Below, one piece after another: positions 1 to 6,460 of a DNA stretch of 7,429 nt. A model generated the notes under the pieces. That model ran no database searches and was not told the DNA's origin. It saw nothing but the letters and a program-made list of their open reading frames with translations. The translations under genes and the position numbers were made by a program. The stretch comes from Pluralibacter sp. UBA7423 (GTDB lineage: Bacteria; Pseudomonadota; Gammaproteobacteria; Enterobacterales; Enterobacteriaceae): NCBI GenBank assembly GCA_002470465.1, contig DKMD01000005.1, positions 1 to 7,429 on the forward strand. The letters are read 5' to 3'. Numbering within the stretch: the stretch's first letter is position 1; the number at the start of each line of letters is the position of its first letter.

Positions 1-1
1 G

Positions 2-1138
2 AAGAGCCGCTTTGACTCCGTCGCCGAACAAACCGGGATGTTTGCCGGAGATGGCGGCTTCGATATCACGGTTGGTAACCACACCCAGCTGGATGGTGCT
101 GTTATCGCTTCCACGGCGACGGCAGATAAAAACAGCCTCGATACCGGGACGCTGGGCTTCACGGACATCCATAACGAAGCGGATTTCAAAACTGAGCACT
201 CCGGCATCAGCATCAGCGGCGCGGGCAGCTTCGGTGACCAGTTCAAGGGCAACATGCCGGGCGGAATGATTTCGGTGGCGGGCAACAAAGGCCATGCCGA
301 AGGCACGACTCAGGCCGCTGTGGCTGACGGCACCATCACCATCCGCGACAAGGGTAACCAGAAGCAGGACGTGGCGAACCTGAGCCGCGACACCGAACAT
401 GCCAATGACAGCATCAGCCCGATCTTCGACAAGGAGAAAGAGCAGAACCGCCTGAAGGAAATCGGGATGATCAGCGATATCGGCGGCCAGGTGGCGGATA
501 TCGCGCGGACGCAGGGTGAGCTGAGCGCCATTAAAACGGCCAAAGAGCGCATGAACGACGTGAAGCCTGAAGACCGGGACGCTGCCAAAGCCCAATGGGA
601 GAAGGCAAATCCGGGCAAAACCGCCAGCAATGATGATATCAACGGGCAGGTTTATCAGAACTACTACAACGAAGCCTTTAACGCGACAGGAATGGGCACC
701 GGTGGTGCCGTTCAGCGTGGTATCCAGGCCGCGACGGCAGCACTTCAGGGCCTGGCGGGCGGCAATTTAGCGGGTGCTCTGGCCGGGGCTTCGGCACCGG
801 AGTTGGCAAACTTTATTGGGCACAATGCCGGAATTAATGATAACGATGCAGCGAAAGCTATTGCTCATGCCATTCTCGGCGGCGTGACGGCGGCTCTTCA
901 GGGTAACAACGCCGCAGCTGGTGCTGTGGGTGGAGCATCAGGTGAACTTATCGCAGGTGCAATAGCGAAGGTGTTATATCCAGATGTAAAAGACCTGTCG
1001 AAGCTGACTGAAGACCAGAAGCAGACACTGAGCACGCTGGCGAGCATTTCAGCAGGCATGGCGGGTGGTATTGCAGGTGGGAATACTGCGGGTGTGGCTA
1101 CCGGAGCTTCGGCTGGGAAGAATGTTGCTGAAAACAAC
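2..1138 (+). repeat. Pretoxin direct repeat, copy A
   Basis: Homologous to 3557-4645. The first 64 codons differ at four residues and, after a variable island, the next 61 at four. From about codon 155 onward similarity is moderate, with small in-frame indels, until the ENN motif. Such long direct repeats allow homologous exchange of downstream toxin/immunity pairs. Confidence 0.9.
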
Positions 1139-2032
1139 CTCATTGCAGGTAACGAAGATGCGCAGACGAAGTTTGTTCAGGAGCATGGCAAAGATATTGC
1201 ATCCTGCTCGACTAGTCCTGGTGGGGCTGAATGTAAACGCGGTGAGGCTGTAAACAAAGCGATTGCAGCAGCGCTTGTTGGAGGTGCTACAGGTGGGGTA
1301 GTGATTGCTCTGACTCCGGAAGCAATTGCAGCCGCTCAGGCCGCAGTCAGTGCCTGTGGTGCGAATACTGTACTGTGTGCAAATGAAGTCAGTATCTGGG
1401 TTGCGGAAATGGCCGCTGGAGATGCTCTTCCTGCGGGCCTGACAGTAGCGGCGGTTGGCAAAATGTCTGCCAGCGAGTTGTCAGAGTTGAAGGCTCTGAT
1501 GGCTGTTGAAAAACAGACAGGTCAGAAAATCAGTGCAGAGTCACTTGAAAAGGTGATGCTGGACTCAGGTGTTAAAGGGAACTGGAGCAAAGAGCTAAAT
1601 AACCCACAGCCGAATAAAGTTTATCATGTAGATGGTGATAAAATTTATAAAACTGATGCTCAGGCAAGACCAAGCCAGGTTGAAGCAACTCTTAGTCCTA
1701 ATGTAAAAGACAGAAATGGCTATCAACAATGTAAAGCAGGTAAGTGTGGCTTCGATGGAGATGAGGGGGGTCATTTAATAGCCAGTATTTTTAATGGGCC
1801 TGGTGAGAAATTGAACCTTGTTCCGATGGATGGAAATCTGAACAAAGGAGCCTGGAAGCAGATGGAAAATACGTGGGCAAAAGCATTAGGGGAAGGAAAA
1901 GAGGTTAAGGTCAACATTCAGCCGTCATATATTGGGGACAGTGTCAGACCTGATAAATTTAAAGTAGTGTATTCAATTGATGGTGGTCGCCCGATTGAAA
2001 AAGTATTTAATAACTCACCTGGAGGTAAGTAA
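2..2032 (+). CDS. cdiA: CdiA/filamentous haemagglutinin C-terminal part with non-specific endonuclease toxin (5' partial)
   Basis: The frame is open from the first full codon and enters from outside the window, so the ATG at 38 is internal; its residue preceding context matches that of module 2. CdiA is the surface exoprotein of contact-dependent inhibition, whose C-terminal toxin is delivered into neighbouring cells. Counting from the Met at 38, residues 1-145 are FHA/pretoxin sequence nearly identical to the second module, and about 215-360 are Gly/Ala-rich pretoxin. The VENN-type junction reads VAENN (1124-1138). After it come a hydrophobic Ala-rich stretch with a few Cys, probably the cytoplasm-entry region, and a toxin with [11 protein letters not shown] (His near residue 579), [12 protein letters not shown] and ending PGGK. 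That pattern is typical of the Endonuclea_NS_2 (PF13930) beta-beta-alpha-metal nucleases, with His as the likely general base. The last third is AT-richer than the rest, as expected for exchangeable toxins. The CdiA assignment is strong, the nuclease family good; activity is inferred. Confidence 0.9.
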   Translation, partial: KSRFDSVAEQTGMFAGDGGFDITVGNHTQLDGAVIASTATADKNSLDTGTLGFTDIHNEADFKTEHSGISISGAGSFGDQFKGNMPGGMISVAGNKGHAEGTTQAAVADGTITIRDKGNQKQDVANLSRDTEHANDSISPIFDKEKEQNRLKEIGMISDIGGQVADIARTQGELSAIKTAKERMNDVKPEDRDAAKAQWEKANPGKTASNDDINGQVYQNYYNEAFNATGMGTGGAVQRGIQAATAALQGLAGGNLAGALAGASAPELANFIGHNAGINDNDAAKAIAHAILGGVTAALQGNNAAAGAVGGASGELIAGAIAKVLYPDVKDLSKLTEDQKQTLSTLASISAGMAGGIAGGNTAGVATGASAGKNVAENNLIAGNEDAQTKFVQEHGKDIASCSTSPGGAECKRGEAVNKAIAAALVGGATGGVVIALTPEAIAAAQAAVSACGANTVLCANEVSIWVAEMAAGDALPAGLTVAAVGKMSASELSELKALMAVEKQTGQKISAESLEKVMLDSGVKGNWSKELNNPQPNKVYHVDGDKIYKTDAQARPSQVEATLSPNVKDRNGYQQCKAGKCGFDGDEGGHLIASIFNGPGEKLNLVPMDGNLNKGAWKQMENTWAKALGEGKEVKVNIQPSYIGDSVRPDKFKVVYSIDGGRPIEKVFNNSPGGK
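1124..1138 (+). other. VENN-type pretoxin/toxin junction, module 1
   Basis: The codons read VAENN, preceded by AGKN. In enterobacterial CdiA proteins a VENN-like motif ends the conserved pretoxin domain and marks where toxin sequences become exchangeable. Here the two modules in the window are alignable up to this point (second copy AAENN at 4631-4645) and unrelated after it, so the junction is directly visible by comparison. Confidence 0.85.
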
Positions 2033-2364
2033 TGCGGTCTGATCAAGAAATATACAATGATATCGGTTCAGTATTACTCTCTATCGCACCTGAAAATGCG
2101 ATTAAAATTATTCTATACGCTAAGCTAGAGCCGGAAAGTGATTGTGGAGAATTTACATATGACTATGTGGATAAACAGGGTGATCAACATTGGGTAACTG
2201 AAACAGCAGATGCCAGTGAACGGCTTTTGGATCTTCTGGTCGAGCTGAGGAATTTTTTTGTAGAGAACTTTAAATCACAAGAAAAGCCATTCTGGCATGG
2301 CTGTGAAGTTACTGTAAATATTGAAACACTTAAGATAAATATCGACTTTAAATATGAGAATTGA
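2032..2364 (+). CDS. cdiI: Immunity protein, YezG/DUF600-like, for the upstream endonuclease toxin
   Basis: 110 residues, small and acidic. The ATG overlaps the cdiA stop by one base (TAATG), and a strong Shine-Dalgarno GGAGG at 2021-2025 lies 6 bases upstream, which fixes the start and implies translational coupling. Visible features are an N-terminal helix-like stretch (QEIYNDIGSVLLSIAPENA), a strand-rich middle with YDYVDKQGD, and a C-terminal segment ending in INIDFKYEN. The overall pattern resembles the YezG-like (DUF600, PF04634) immunity family. Members of that family are known partners of YeeF-type toxins with the same nuclease domain, so family and neighbour support each other. It would act in the cytoplasm by binding and blocking the nuclease. 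Position as the immunity gene is near certain; the family name is from pattern recognition only. Confidence 0.85.
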   Translation: MRSDQEIYNDIGSVLLSIAPENAIKIILYAKLEPESDCGEFTYDYVDKQGDQHWVTETADASERLLDLLVELRNFFVENFKSQEKPFWHGCEVTVNIETLKINIDFKYEN

Positions 2365-2370
2365 TGGCAA

Positions 2371-2398
2371 TCCCGCCCTATCCGGGCGGGAGGATTTT
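2371..2398 (+). terminator. Hairpin terminator after cdiI of module 1
   Basis: TCCCGCCC (2371-2378) and GGGCGGGA (2384-2391) form a perfect 8-bp GC-rich stem with loop TATCC, followed by GGATTTT. It begins 6 bases after the cdiI stop and lies between the convergent ends of cdiI and symE. The T run is short and two bases off the stem, so termination is likely but may be incomplete. Confidence 0.8.
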
Positions 2399-2405
2399 CA
2401 CATAC

Positions 2406-2842
2406 TCAAAGTTTCCCCAGATTCATCCGAGCTATCACGCCTTGCAGAAAGGCCATAACTTTCTGCTGCTCAGATTCTGGTAATTCTTTGGCTTTGTTGA
2501 GTACCTGGATTAGTGGTGTGTCGGTTGGGCGAGCAGTGATCACCAGACAACCCGGCATTACCCGAACATCCAGTTTGGTGTCTGTGGTAAAACCGGCTTC
2601 TTCCATCCTGGTGCCGTTCAGGCGCAGACTGGCGCTTCGGGTATAGCGTTTAGTTCGGTCAGTTTTGCGATCGTAATGACGTAGCTGACCGTCATATCCC
2701 TTAATACTTTGGGTTCTGCTTTCTCAGGCAGGCTGCGATCGTTATTTTTGCGTACTGCCTCATGTTTTTCTGTATTGCCTGCCAAAAGTTTCGATTTTGT
2801 TCTGGCAATGTTGGTTCCTGGCTTAAGATCGGTTTCAGCCAT
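2406..2842 (-). pseudogene. symE: symE-like toxin gene, copy 1, frameshifted
   Basis: The first half (ATG at 2842-2840, GGAG at 2849-2852 giving a 6-base spacing) reads MAETDLKPG and matches intact copy 2 as far as MTVSYV. It then leaves frame and stops at 2618. The second half continues in another frame, with MEEAGFTTDTKLDVRVMPG and CLVITARPTDTP, to the TGA at 2406. Comparison with copy 2 shows that ten bases (gatgctgaca in forward orientation) are missing at 2681/2682, which explains the shift. SymE (PF08845) has an AbrB-like fold and is the toxin of the E. coli type I SymE/SymR system; it affects RNA and/or the nucleoid. The SymE core after LRLNGTRMEEAGF is preserved, but no single frame links it to the original start, so a full-length product is not expected. 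The truncated 74-residue product or an internal start at about 2606 cannot be excluded. Confidence 0.85.
2802..2829 (+). promoter_or_regulatory. Predicted promoter of symR-like antisense RNA, copy 1
   Basis: Forward-strand -35 CTGGCA (2802-2807), 16-base spacer and -10 TAAGAT (2824-2829), which places transcription start near 2836, a few bases before the complement of the symE start codon. The same architecture occurs in copy 2 with a better -35. This is a match to sigma-70 consensus only, with four of six bases in each element. Confidence 0.45.
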
Positions 2843-2918
2843 ATTCAGCTCCTGCTTAGTTGCTTGTGGTCAGCGGTATGGAAGTGCTTTGAACACTTTC
2901 ATGTCGCGCTCTTTAATA
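2836..2918 (+). ncRNA. symR: Predicted SymR-like antisense RNA, copy 1
   Basis: Opposite the symE ribosome binding site and start codon. The 14-base arms 2873-2886 and 2894-2907 pair as an RNA hairpin with G-U pairs and loop CTTTGAA, followed by a U-rich run (GCUCUUUAAU). The predicted length of about 80 nt is close to the 77 nt of E. coli SymR, and the geometry is the same: it starts at the symE AUG and runs antisense through the 5' UTR. The 5' end is inferred from the promoter and the 3' end from the hairpin. The symE it would repress is already broken. Confidence 0.5.
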
Positions 2919-2979
2919 ATCAGCATTTTCTATTTTATCGATTTCCCTGTTGTGGTCTTTCGGTTGCTTTGCTGTGTCT

Positions 2980-3006
2980 AATATACTTTGCTGAATAAAA
3001 ATACAG
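2980..3006 (-). promoter_or_regulatory. symE copy 1 promoter with LexA-like operator
   Basis: On the reverse strand, CTGTATTTTTATTCAG (3006-2991) matches the LexA consensus CTG-TATATATATA-CAG at 13 of 16 positions, including both CTG/CAG ends. Six bases downstream is a -10-like TATATT (2985-2980). No convincing -35 is visible. E. coli symE is an SOS-induced gene repressed by LexA, so an operator here fits. The 5' UTR would be about 130 bases. Confidence 0.6.
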
Positions 3007-3016
3007 CACTGGATGC

Positions 3017-3100
3017 ATGAGCAAAGTTAATATTTGCGAGGCCGCTTCAGGAAATATTATCGGTTCATCTAACTTTGCATTATTTAAATATGAAATGTAG
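3017..3100 (+). CDS. Short conserved reading frame (27 codons) ending exactly at the cdiA-fragment junction
   Basis: It starts MSKVNICEAASGNIIGSSNF, continues ALFKYEM and stops at TAG 3098-3100. It is in the same frame as the following cdiA fragment, whose homology begins with the very next codon at 3101. The second cassette has a counterpart at 6392-6460 starting MNKVNICEAASGNII. The frame is open six codons further upstream in both copies. No clear ribosome binding site precedes the ATG. It may be a remnant of a former toxin or cdiA end, or a non-coding part of the symE cassette; function unknown. Confidence 0.25.
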   Translation: MSKVNICEAASGNIIGSSNFALFKYEM

Positions 3101-3190
3101 CTGAAAGCGGGCGGCGACACGCTGCTGGATGCGAAGAACGACGTCATTCTCAGCGGGGCTGCCAACACCCAGCAGTCCAGCGGCAAGAAC
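3101..3190 (+). repeat. cdiA direct repeat, start of module 2
   Basis: 90 bases matching 7340-7429 with three differences, all third-codon and silent (gat/gac, gct/gcc, cag/caa). The match is cut by the window edge and presumably continues. Confidence 0.9.
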
Positions 3191-5392
3191 AGCAGCAGCG
3201 GCGGCGGTGTCGGCGTGAGTATTGGTGCAGGTAAAGATGCCGGAATCAGCGTGTTTGCCAACGTCAACGCGGCAAAAGGCAAGGACAAGGACAAAGGCAA
3301 CGGCACCGACTGGACCGAAACCACGATCGACAGCGGTAAAACCGTCACCATCAAAAGCGGGAATGACACCGTACTCGATGGCGCGCTGGTCAACGGCAAT
3401 AAAATCGTGGCCGACGTGGGCCACGACCTGCTGATGCGCAGCCAGCAGGACAATAACGACTACGACAGCAAACAGACCAGCGTTGCCGGAGGCGGGAGTT
3501 TCACCTTTGGCTCCATGTCCGGTTCGGCTTATATGAGCGTGAATCAGGACAAGATGAAGAGTCGTTTCGACTCGGTGGCTGAGCAAACCGGGCTTTACGC
3601 CGGGGATGGCGGCTTCGATATCACGGTCGGCAACCACACCCAGCTGGATGGTGCTGTTATCGCTTCCACGGCCACGGCGGACAAAAACAATCTCGATACC
3701 GGGACGCTGGGCTTCAGCGATATCCATAATGAAGCGGATTTCAAAACTCAACACACGGGCGGCTCTTTCAATACCGGCGGCAGCATCGCCGGGCAGTTTG
3801 CGAGCAATGCGGCGAATGCCCTGCTGGCAGGCGGCGGTAATAAAGGCCATGCCGAAGGCACGACTCAGGCAGCTGTGGCTGATGGCACCATCACCATCCG
3901 CGACAAGGACAATCAGAAGCAGGATGTTGCGGACCTCAGCCGCGACACAGAACACGCCAACGACAGCATCAGCCCGATCTTCGACAAGGAGAAAGAGCAG
4001 AAACGGCTACAGGAAATTCAGCTGATCGGCGAGGTGGGTTCTCAGGCTGCCGATGTGGCAAGAACGCAGGGCGATCTGGAAGGACGTAAAGCGGCGAAAG
4101 ATCCGGCCTCGCTGGAAGAAGCGCGTCAGCAACTGATCAAGGAAGGAAAATCAGTTACAGATACCGCAGTCGCAGAACGTGCTTACAACAATGCCTCGTC
4201 ATTGTACGGCACGGGTGGTGCGGTTCAGCGTGGACTTCAGGCGGTGACAGGAGCGCTGACCGCCCTGGCTGGCGGTGGCAATCTGGCTGGTGCTCTGGCC
4301 GCCGCATCGGCCCCGGAACTGGCGAATATTATCGGGCACCGATCCGGCCTCAGCGATAATGAAGCACTGATAGCCCATGCAGTACTCGGTGGCGTGGTGG
4401 CTTCGTTACAGGGGAACAGCGCCGCAGCCGGTGCAGCAGGCGCGTTGAGCGGTGAACTGGCTGCCAGAGCTATTAAAGAGCAAATGTTCCCTGGCAAGAG
4501 CAACAGTGAGCTGAGCGAAAGTGACAAGCAACTGATCAGCAACCTGGCAACTCTGGCATCAGGGCTGGCGGGGAATCTGGCGGGTGGAAACTCCGCGGGC
4601 ACAACAGCTGGCGCTCAGGCCGGGAAGAATGCGGCTGAGAATAACTCGCTGAGTGGTGACCAAGCGCGCGAGACGGTGAAACAGGCTGCAGAATCCCTGA
4701 AAAATCAGGTCAGAGACAAGCTTGGTGAAGGTACAACTTCTTCCATCGCAAACGGCATTATTAATGCCCTTGCGGATACTGGTGATACGGCATTAGGTTC
4801 TGCGGATTATGCTGCTGATGCAGCAATGGCACTGGCTGCATGTGCGGCAGGAGACGGCTATTGCAGCAAAGCTATGAGCGACCTGGCCGGGAAGAATCAG
4901 GCGGTGGCGGATACCGTTACTGCTTTGATGAAGAGTGAAACTTGGTCAGCGGTTGCAGATACGGTTAAACAGGCAGCTGGAGGAAATCAGGCAGCTCTGG
5001 AAGCTACGGGTGGAATGCTGGCAAGTATCATCCTACCCGGTAAAAAGATTCCAGATGCTAGAATTGCCAAATTAGCCACAGGACAGACTGTTGCTGAGTT
5101 TGAAAAAACCTTATTCAACCTCCCAGCAGGTGAGCGAGTGGCGCAAGTAAAACAAACGGCCTCTTCGGTTGCTAGTGCGAATGGTATGGTCAAAGATAGC
5201 AAGCTAACGCGAATGAATAACCGGGATGTCTACAGAGGGACCGATGGGAACTTATACGCTCTTGATACTCAACATGGACGTTTCGAAATGTTGGATACGA
5301 AAGGTAAACATCTTGGTGAAGTGGATATGGGAATGAATCCTGTACCAAATTCAATCGATAAATCTGGTGGACATGATCTGAAGGTGAAGTGA
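3101..5392 (+). CDS. cdiA: Orphan CdiA fragment with colicin E3-like 16S rRNase C-terminus (module 2)
   Basis: cdiA homology begins at 3101, directly after an in-frame TAG. The first possible start is a GTG at 3215 with no convincing ribosome binding site, and there is no signal peptide or transport domain, so this is a displaced 3' module. Order: FHA-type repeats ([19 protein letters not shown]), FHA/pretoxin shared with module 1, and the AAENN junction (4631-4645; Glu is residue 475 from the GTG). A helical Ala-rich entry region follows, then the terminal domain with [19 protein letters not shown] and KHLGEVD. Asp684, His687 and Glu691 have exactly the D-x-x-H-x-x-x-E spacing of the colicin E3 catalytic residues (Asp510, His513, Glu517), and HLGxxD is also shared. 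The E3 arginine (Arg545) is not clearly present; the tail [11 protein letters not shown] offers Lys or His. The family is known to cut 16S rRNA at the decoding site. Without recombination into the main cdiA it is probably silent. Confidence 0.85.
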   Translation: MKAGGDTLLDAKNDVILSGAANTQQSSGKNSSSGGGVGVSIGAGKDAGISVFANVNAAKGKDKDKGNGTDWTETTIDSGKTVTIKSGNDTVLDGALVNGNKIVADVGHDLLMRSQQDNNDYDSKQTSVAGGGSFTFGSMSGSAYMSVNQDKMKSRFDSVAEQTGLYAGDGGFDITVGNHTQLDGAVIASTATADKNNLDTGTLGFSDIHNEADFKTQHTGGSFNTGGSIAGQFASNAANALLAGGGNKGHAEGTTQAAVADGTITIRDKDNQKQDVADLSRDTEHANDSISPIFDKEKEQKRLQEIQLIGEVGSQAADVARTQGDLEGRKAAKDPASLEEARQQLIKEGKSVTDTAVAERAYNNASSLYGTGGAVQRGLQAVTGALTALAGGGNLAGALAAASAPELANIIGHRSGLSDNEALIAHAVLGGVVASLQGNSAAAGAAGALSGELAARAIKEQMFPGKSNSELSESDKQLISNLATLASGLAGNLAGGNSAGTTAGAQAGKNAAENNSLSGDQARETVKQAAESLKNQVRDKLGEGTTSSIANGIINALADTGDTALGSADYAADAAMALAACAAGDGYCSKAMSDLAGKNQAVADTVTALMKSETWSAVADTVKQAAGGNQAALEATGGMLASIILPGKKIPDARIAKLATGQTVAEFEKTLFNLPAGERVAQVKQTASSVASANGMVKDSKLTRMNNRDVYRGTDGNLYALDTQHGRFEMLDTKGKHLGEVDMGMNPVPNSIDKSGGHDLKVK
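3557..4645 (+). repeat. Pretoxin direct repeat, copy B
   Basis: Homologous to 2-1138 in the same orientation and frame. It carries the same conserved blocks around a 29-codon variable island at 3749-3835, and ends at AAENN. Confidence 0.9.
4631..4645 (+). other. VENN-type pretoxin/toxin junction, module 2
   Basis: The codons read AAENN, preceded by AGKN as in module 1. Protein similarity to module 1 is continuous up to here and is lost afterwards (NSLSGDQ versus NLIAGNED). This marks the boundary across which toxin and immunity genes can be exchanged as a block. Confidence 0.85.
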
Positions 5393-5703
5393 TGAAATTG
5401 GTTAATTATGCTAATAAATCCATAAAGCGAGGTTCCGTGTTTAGGTTGCCTGCTATTTGGCCGTATGAAGCATGGGTCGATTTTATGGTCATTGATTTAT
5501 TTGATACTCACGGGCTGGTTGTCTCTTCAGGACATAAAGCTGGATTAATTTTGATCTCTTTACCGATTGAAAGTGAATCATCTGAAGGCAGGGCTTTGAG
5601 TACTGAATGGGTTGTTAATAATTGGGCAAAATGGATCTATCCAGAATGCGACGTTCAAGATGTTCATATCCTTGATGAATATGTAGCAACCCCTATTGAT
5701 TAA
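5392..5703 (+). CDS. cdiI: Immunity protein for the E3-like toxin, Imm45-like
   Basis: 103 residues from the ATG at 5392, which overlaps the toxin stop by one base (TGATG). A GTG three bases earlier would add one residue, but the ATG has the better spacing from the purine-rich AAGGTGAAG at 5381-5389. The protein is rich in Trp, with FRLPAIWPYEAWVDFMVIDL, a central GLVVSSGHKAGLILISLP and a C-terminal WVVNNWAKWIYPECDV. This pattern resembles Imm45-type immunity proteins of polymorphic toxin systems. It does not resemble the classical colicin E3 immunity protein, so the pairing would be a different solution to blocking the same nuclease fold. Position makes it the cognate immunity gene; the family name is a recognition call, not a search result. 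It may be translated from a transcript starting inside the orphan module. Confidence 0.8.
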   Translation: MKLVNYANKSIKRGSVFRLPAIWPYEAWVDFMVIDLFDTHGLVVSSGHKAGLILISLPIESESSEGRALSTEWVVNNWAKWIYPECDVQDVHILDEYVATPID

Positions 5704-5735
5704 TGGCCTCGTCGCTAGATCCTAAAATTCAACAT

Positions 5736-5763
5736 AGATCCCGGCTCTCAGTCGGGATCTTTT
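5736..5763 (+). terminator. Rho-independent terminator after cdiI of module 2
   Basis: AGATCCCG (5736-5743) pairs perfectly with CGGGATCT (5753-5760) around a 9-base loop, followed immediately by TTT. It lies 33 bases after the cdiI stop and between convergent cdiI and symE, the same placement as the terminator of module 1 but with unrelated sequence. Confidence 0.8.
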
Positions 5764-5770
5764 ATCACCC

Positions 5771-6217
5771 TTAGATCCCCGCAAGCGCCACTCTGGCCGC
5801 CACGCCTTGCAAAAATAATATCGCCTTCTGTTGCTCTTCTTCAGACAACCGGCTGATGTTGTTCACTTCCTTCATCAGCGGTGTCTCCGTGGGACGAGCG
5901 GTGATCACCAGACAACCCGGCATCACACGAACATCTAATTTTGTGCCTGTGGTAAACCCGGCTTCTTCCATCCAGGTGCCGTTCAGGCGCAGGCTGGCAC
6001 TGCGGGTGTAGCGTTTAGTTCTGTTAGTTTTACGGTCGTAATGACGGATGCTGACATAGCTGACCGTCATATTCCTTAATACCTTGGGCTCTGCTTTCTT
6101 AGGCAATCTTCGATCGTTATTTTTGCGTACTGCCTCGTGTTTTTCTGTATTACCTGCCAAAAGTTTCGAATGTGTTTTGGCAATAGTGGTTCCTGGCTTA
6201 AGATTGGTGTCAGCCAT
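5771..6217 (-). CDS. symE: SymE-family type I toxin, intact copy 2
   Basis: 148 residues from the ATG at 6217-6215. GAGGAG (complement of 6224-6229) lies 6 bases upstream of this ATG; the TTG at 6223 is too close to the ribosome binding site to be the start. The N-terminal 50 residues (MADTNLKPGTTIAKTHSKLL onward) are basic and poorly conserved. The SymE core starts near MTVSYVSIRHY and contains LRLNGTWMEEAGFTTGTKLD, RVMPGCLVITARP, then a helical tail with EEEQQKAILFLQG. This matches PF08845, an AbrB-like swapped-hairpin fold; E. coli SymE (113 residues) is SOS-induced and repressed by the antisense RNA SymR. Its reported roles are RNA cleavage and nucleoid condensation. The gene is convergent with cdiI and divergent from the next cdiA fragment. 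It is very similar to copy 1 but carries the ten bases missing there, and its last 35 codons differ noticeably. Confidence 0.88.
   Translation of the reverse strand: MADTNLKPGTTIAKTHSKLLAGNTEKHEAVRKNNDRRLPKKAEPKVLRNMTVSYVSIRHYDRKTNRTKRYTRSASLRLNGTWMEEAGFTTGTKLDVRVMPGCLVITARPTETPLMKEVNNISRLSEEEQQKAILFLQGVAARVALAGI
6177..6204 (+). promoter_or_regulatory. Predicted promoter of symR-like antisense RNA, copy 2
   Basis: Forward-strand -35 TTGGCA (6177-6182, five of six consensus bases), 16-base spacer and -10 TAAGAT (6199-6204, four of six). Transcription would start near 6211, overlapping the complement of the symE start codon. It is at the same place as in copy 1, with a stronger -35. Confidence 0.55.
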
Positions 6218-6293
6218 ATTCAACTCCTCGGAAGTTGTTTGTGGTCAGCGGCATGGAAGTGCTGGTTACACTTTTATGTCGCGCTCTTTAATA
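6211..6293 (+). ncRNA. symR: Predicted SymR-like antisense RNA, copy 2
   Basis: About 80 nt, antisense to the symE start codon, ribosome binding site and 5' UTR. Arms 6248-6261 and 6269-6282 form a 14-bp RNA stem with three G-U pairs and loop CTGGTTA, followed by GCUCUUUAAU. Relative to copy 1, two stem positions change (U-G to C-G, G-C to G-U) without breaking pairing on this strand. On the opposite strand the G-U pairs would become C-A mismatches, which favours a forward-strand RNA. The match in size, position and orientation to E. coli SymR is by knowledge of that system; the ends are inferred. Confidence 0.58.
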
Positions 6294-6354
6294 ATCAGAA
6301 TTTTCTATTTTATCGATTTTCCTGTTGCGTTCTTTCGATTGCTTTGCTGCGTCT

Positions 6355-6381
6355 ATTATACCTTGCTGAATAAAAATCCAG
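6355..6381 (-). promoter_or_regulatory. symE copy 2 promoter with degenerate LexA-like operator
   Basis: The reverse strand carries a perfect -10 TATAAT (6360-6355). Just upstream is CTGGATTTTTATTCAG (6381-6366), matching the LexA consensus at 12 of 16 positions and keeping both CTG/CAG ends, but with one more mismatch than copy 1 (CTGG instead of CTGT). No good -35 is visible. The start would lie near 6348, giving a 5' UTR of about 130 bases covered by the predicted antisense RNA. Confidence 0.6.
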
Positions 6382-6391
6382 CACTGGATGC

Positions 6392-6460
6392 ATGAACAAA
6401 GTTAATATCTGCGAGGCCGCTTCAGGAAATATTATTGATTGGTGTAACGTTGCATTTTAA
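6392..6460 (+). CDS. Short conserved reading frame (22 codons), second copy
   Basis: It begins MNKVNICEAASGNIIDWCNV and ends AF at TAA 6458-6460, the counterpart of the frame at 3017-3100. The first 15 codons agree except one residue, with two silent differences; after that the two diverge and this copy stops earlier. It is also in the frame of the following cdiA fragment. There is no convincing ribosome binding site. Whether it is translated is unknown. Confidence 0.25.
   Translation: MNKVNICEAASGNIIDWCNVAF

Larger units (their letters stand above)
2406..3090. repeat. symE cassette direct repeat, copy A
   Basis: It covers broken symE, its 5' UTR, the LexA-like site and the short conserved frame. 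Homologous to 5771-6475 with a constant offset near 3375 apart from the 10-bp deletion. Similarity fades just before the cdiA fragment begins, with tttgcatta still shared, and stops at the symE 3' end; the terminators beyond are unrelated. Confidence 0.85.

Noticed and set aside
38..40. ATG at 38 as the true start of the first gene
   Set aside because: The frame is open to the window edge and the 12 upstream codons ([12 protein letters not shown]) match module 2 exactly, so the ATG is internal.
2709..2998. Forward frames opposite symE copy 1 (and likewise 6084-6395 for copy 2)
   Set aside because: They lie antisense to symE and its leader, overlap one another in different frames and resemble each other only because the underlying DNA is duplicated.
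2406..3100. symE cassette as an insertion sequence or transposon
   Set aside because: No transposase, no terminal inverted repeats and no target duplication are visible at either copy; the repetition is better explained by module duplication or recombination.
3080..3955. Long reverse-strand open frame (291 codons) opposite the module 2 FHA region
   Set aside because: It mirrors the GC-rich cdiA frame, has low-complexity composition and no ribosome binding site, and matches no recognisable family; the forward frame is clearly CdiA.
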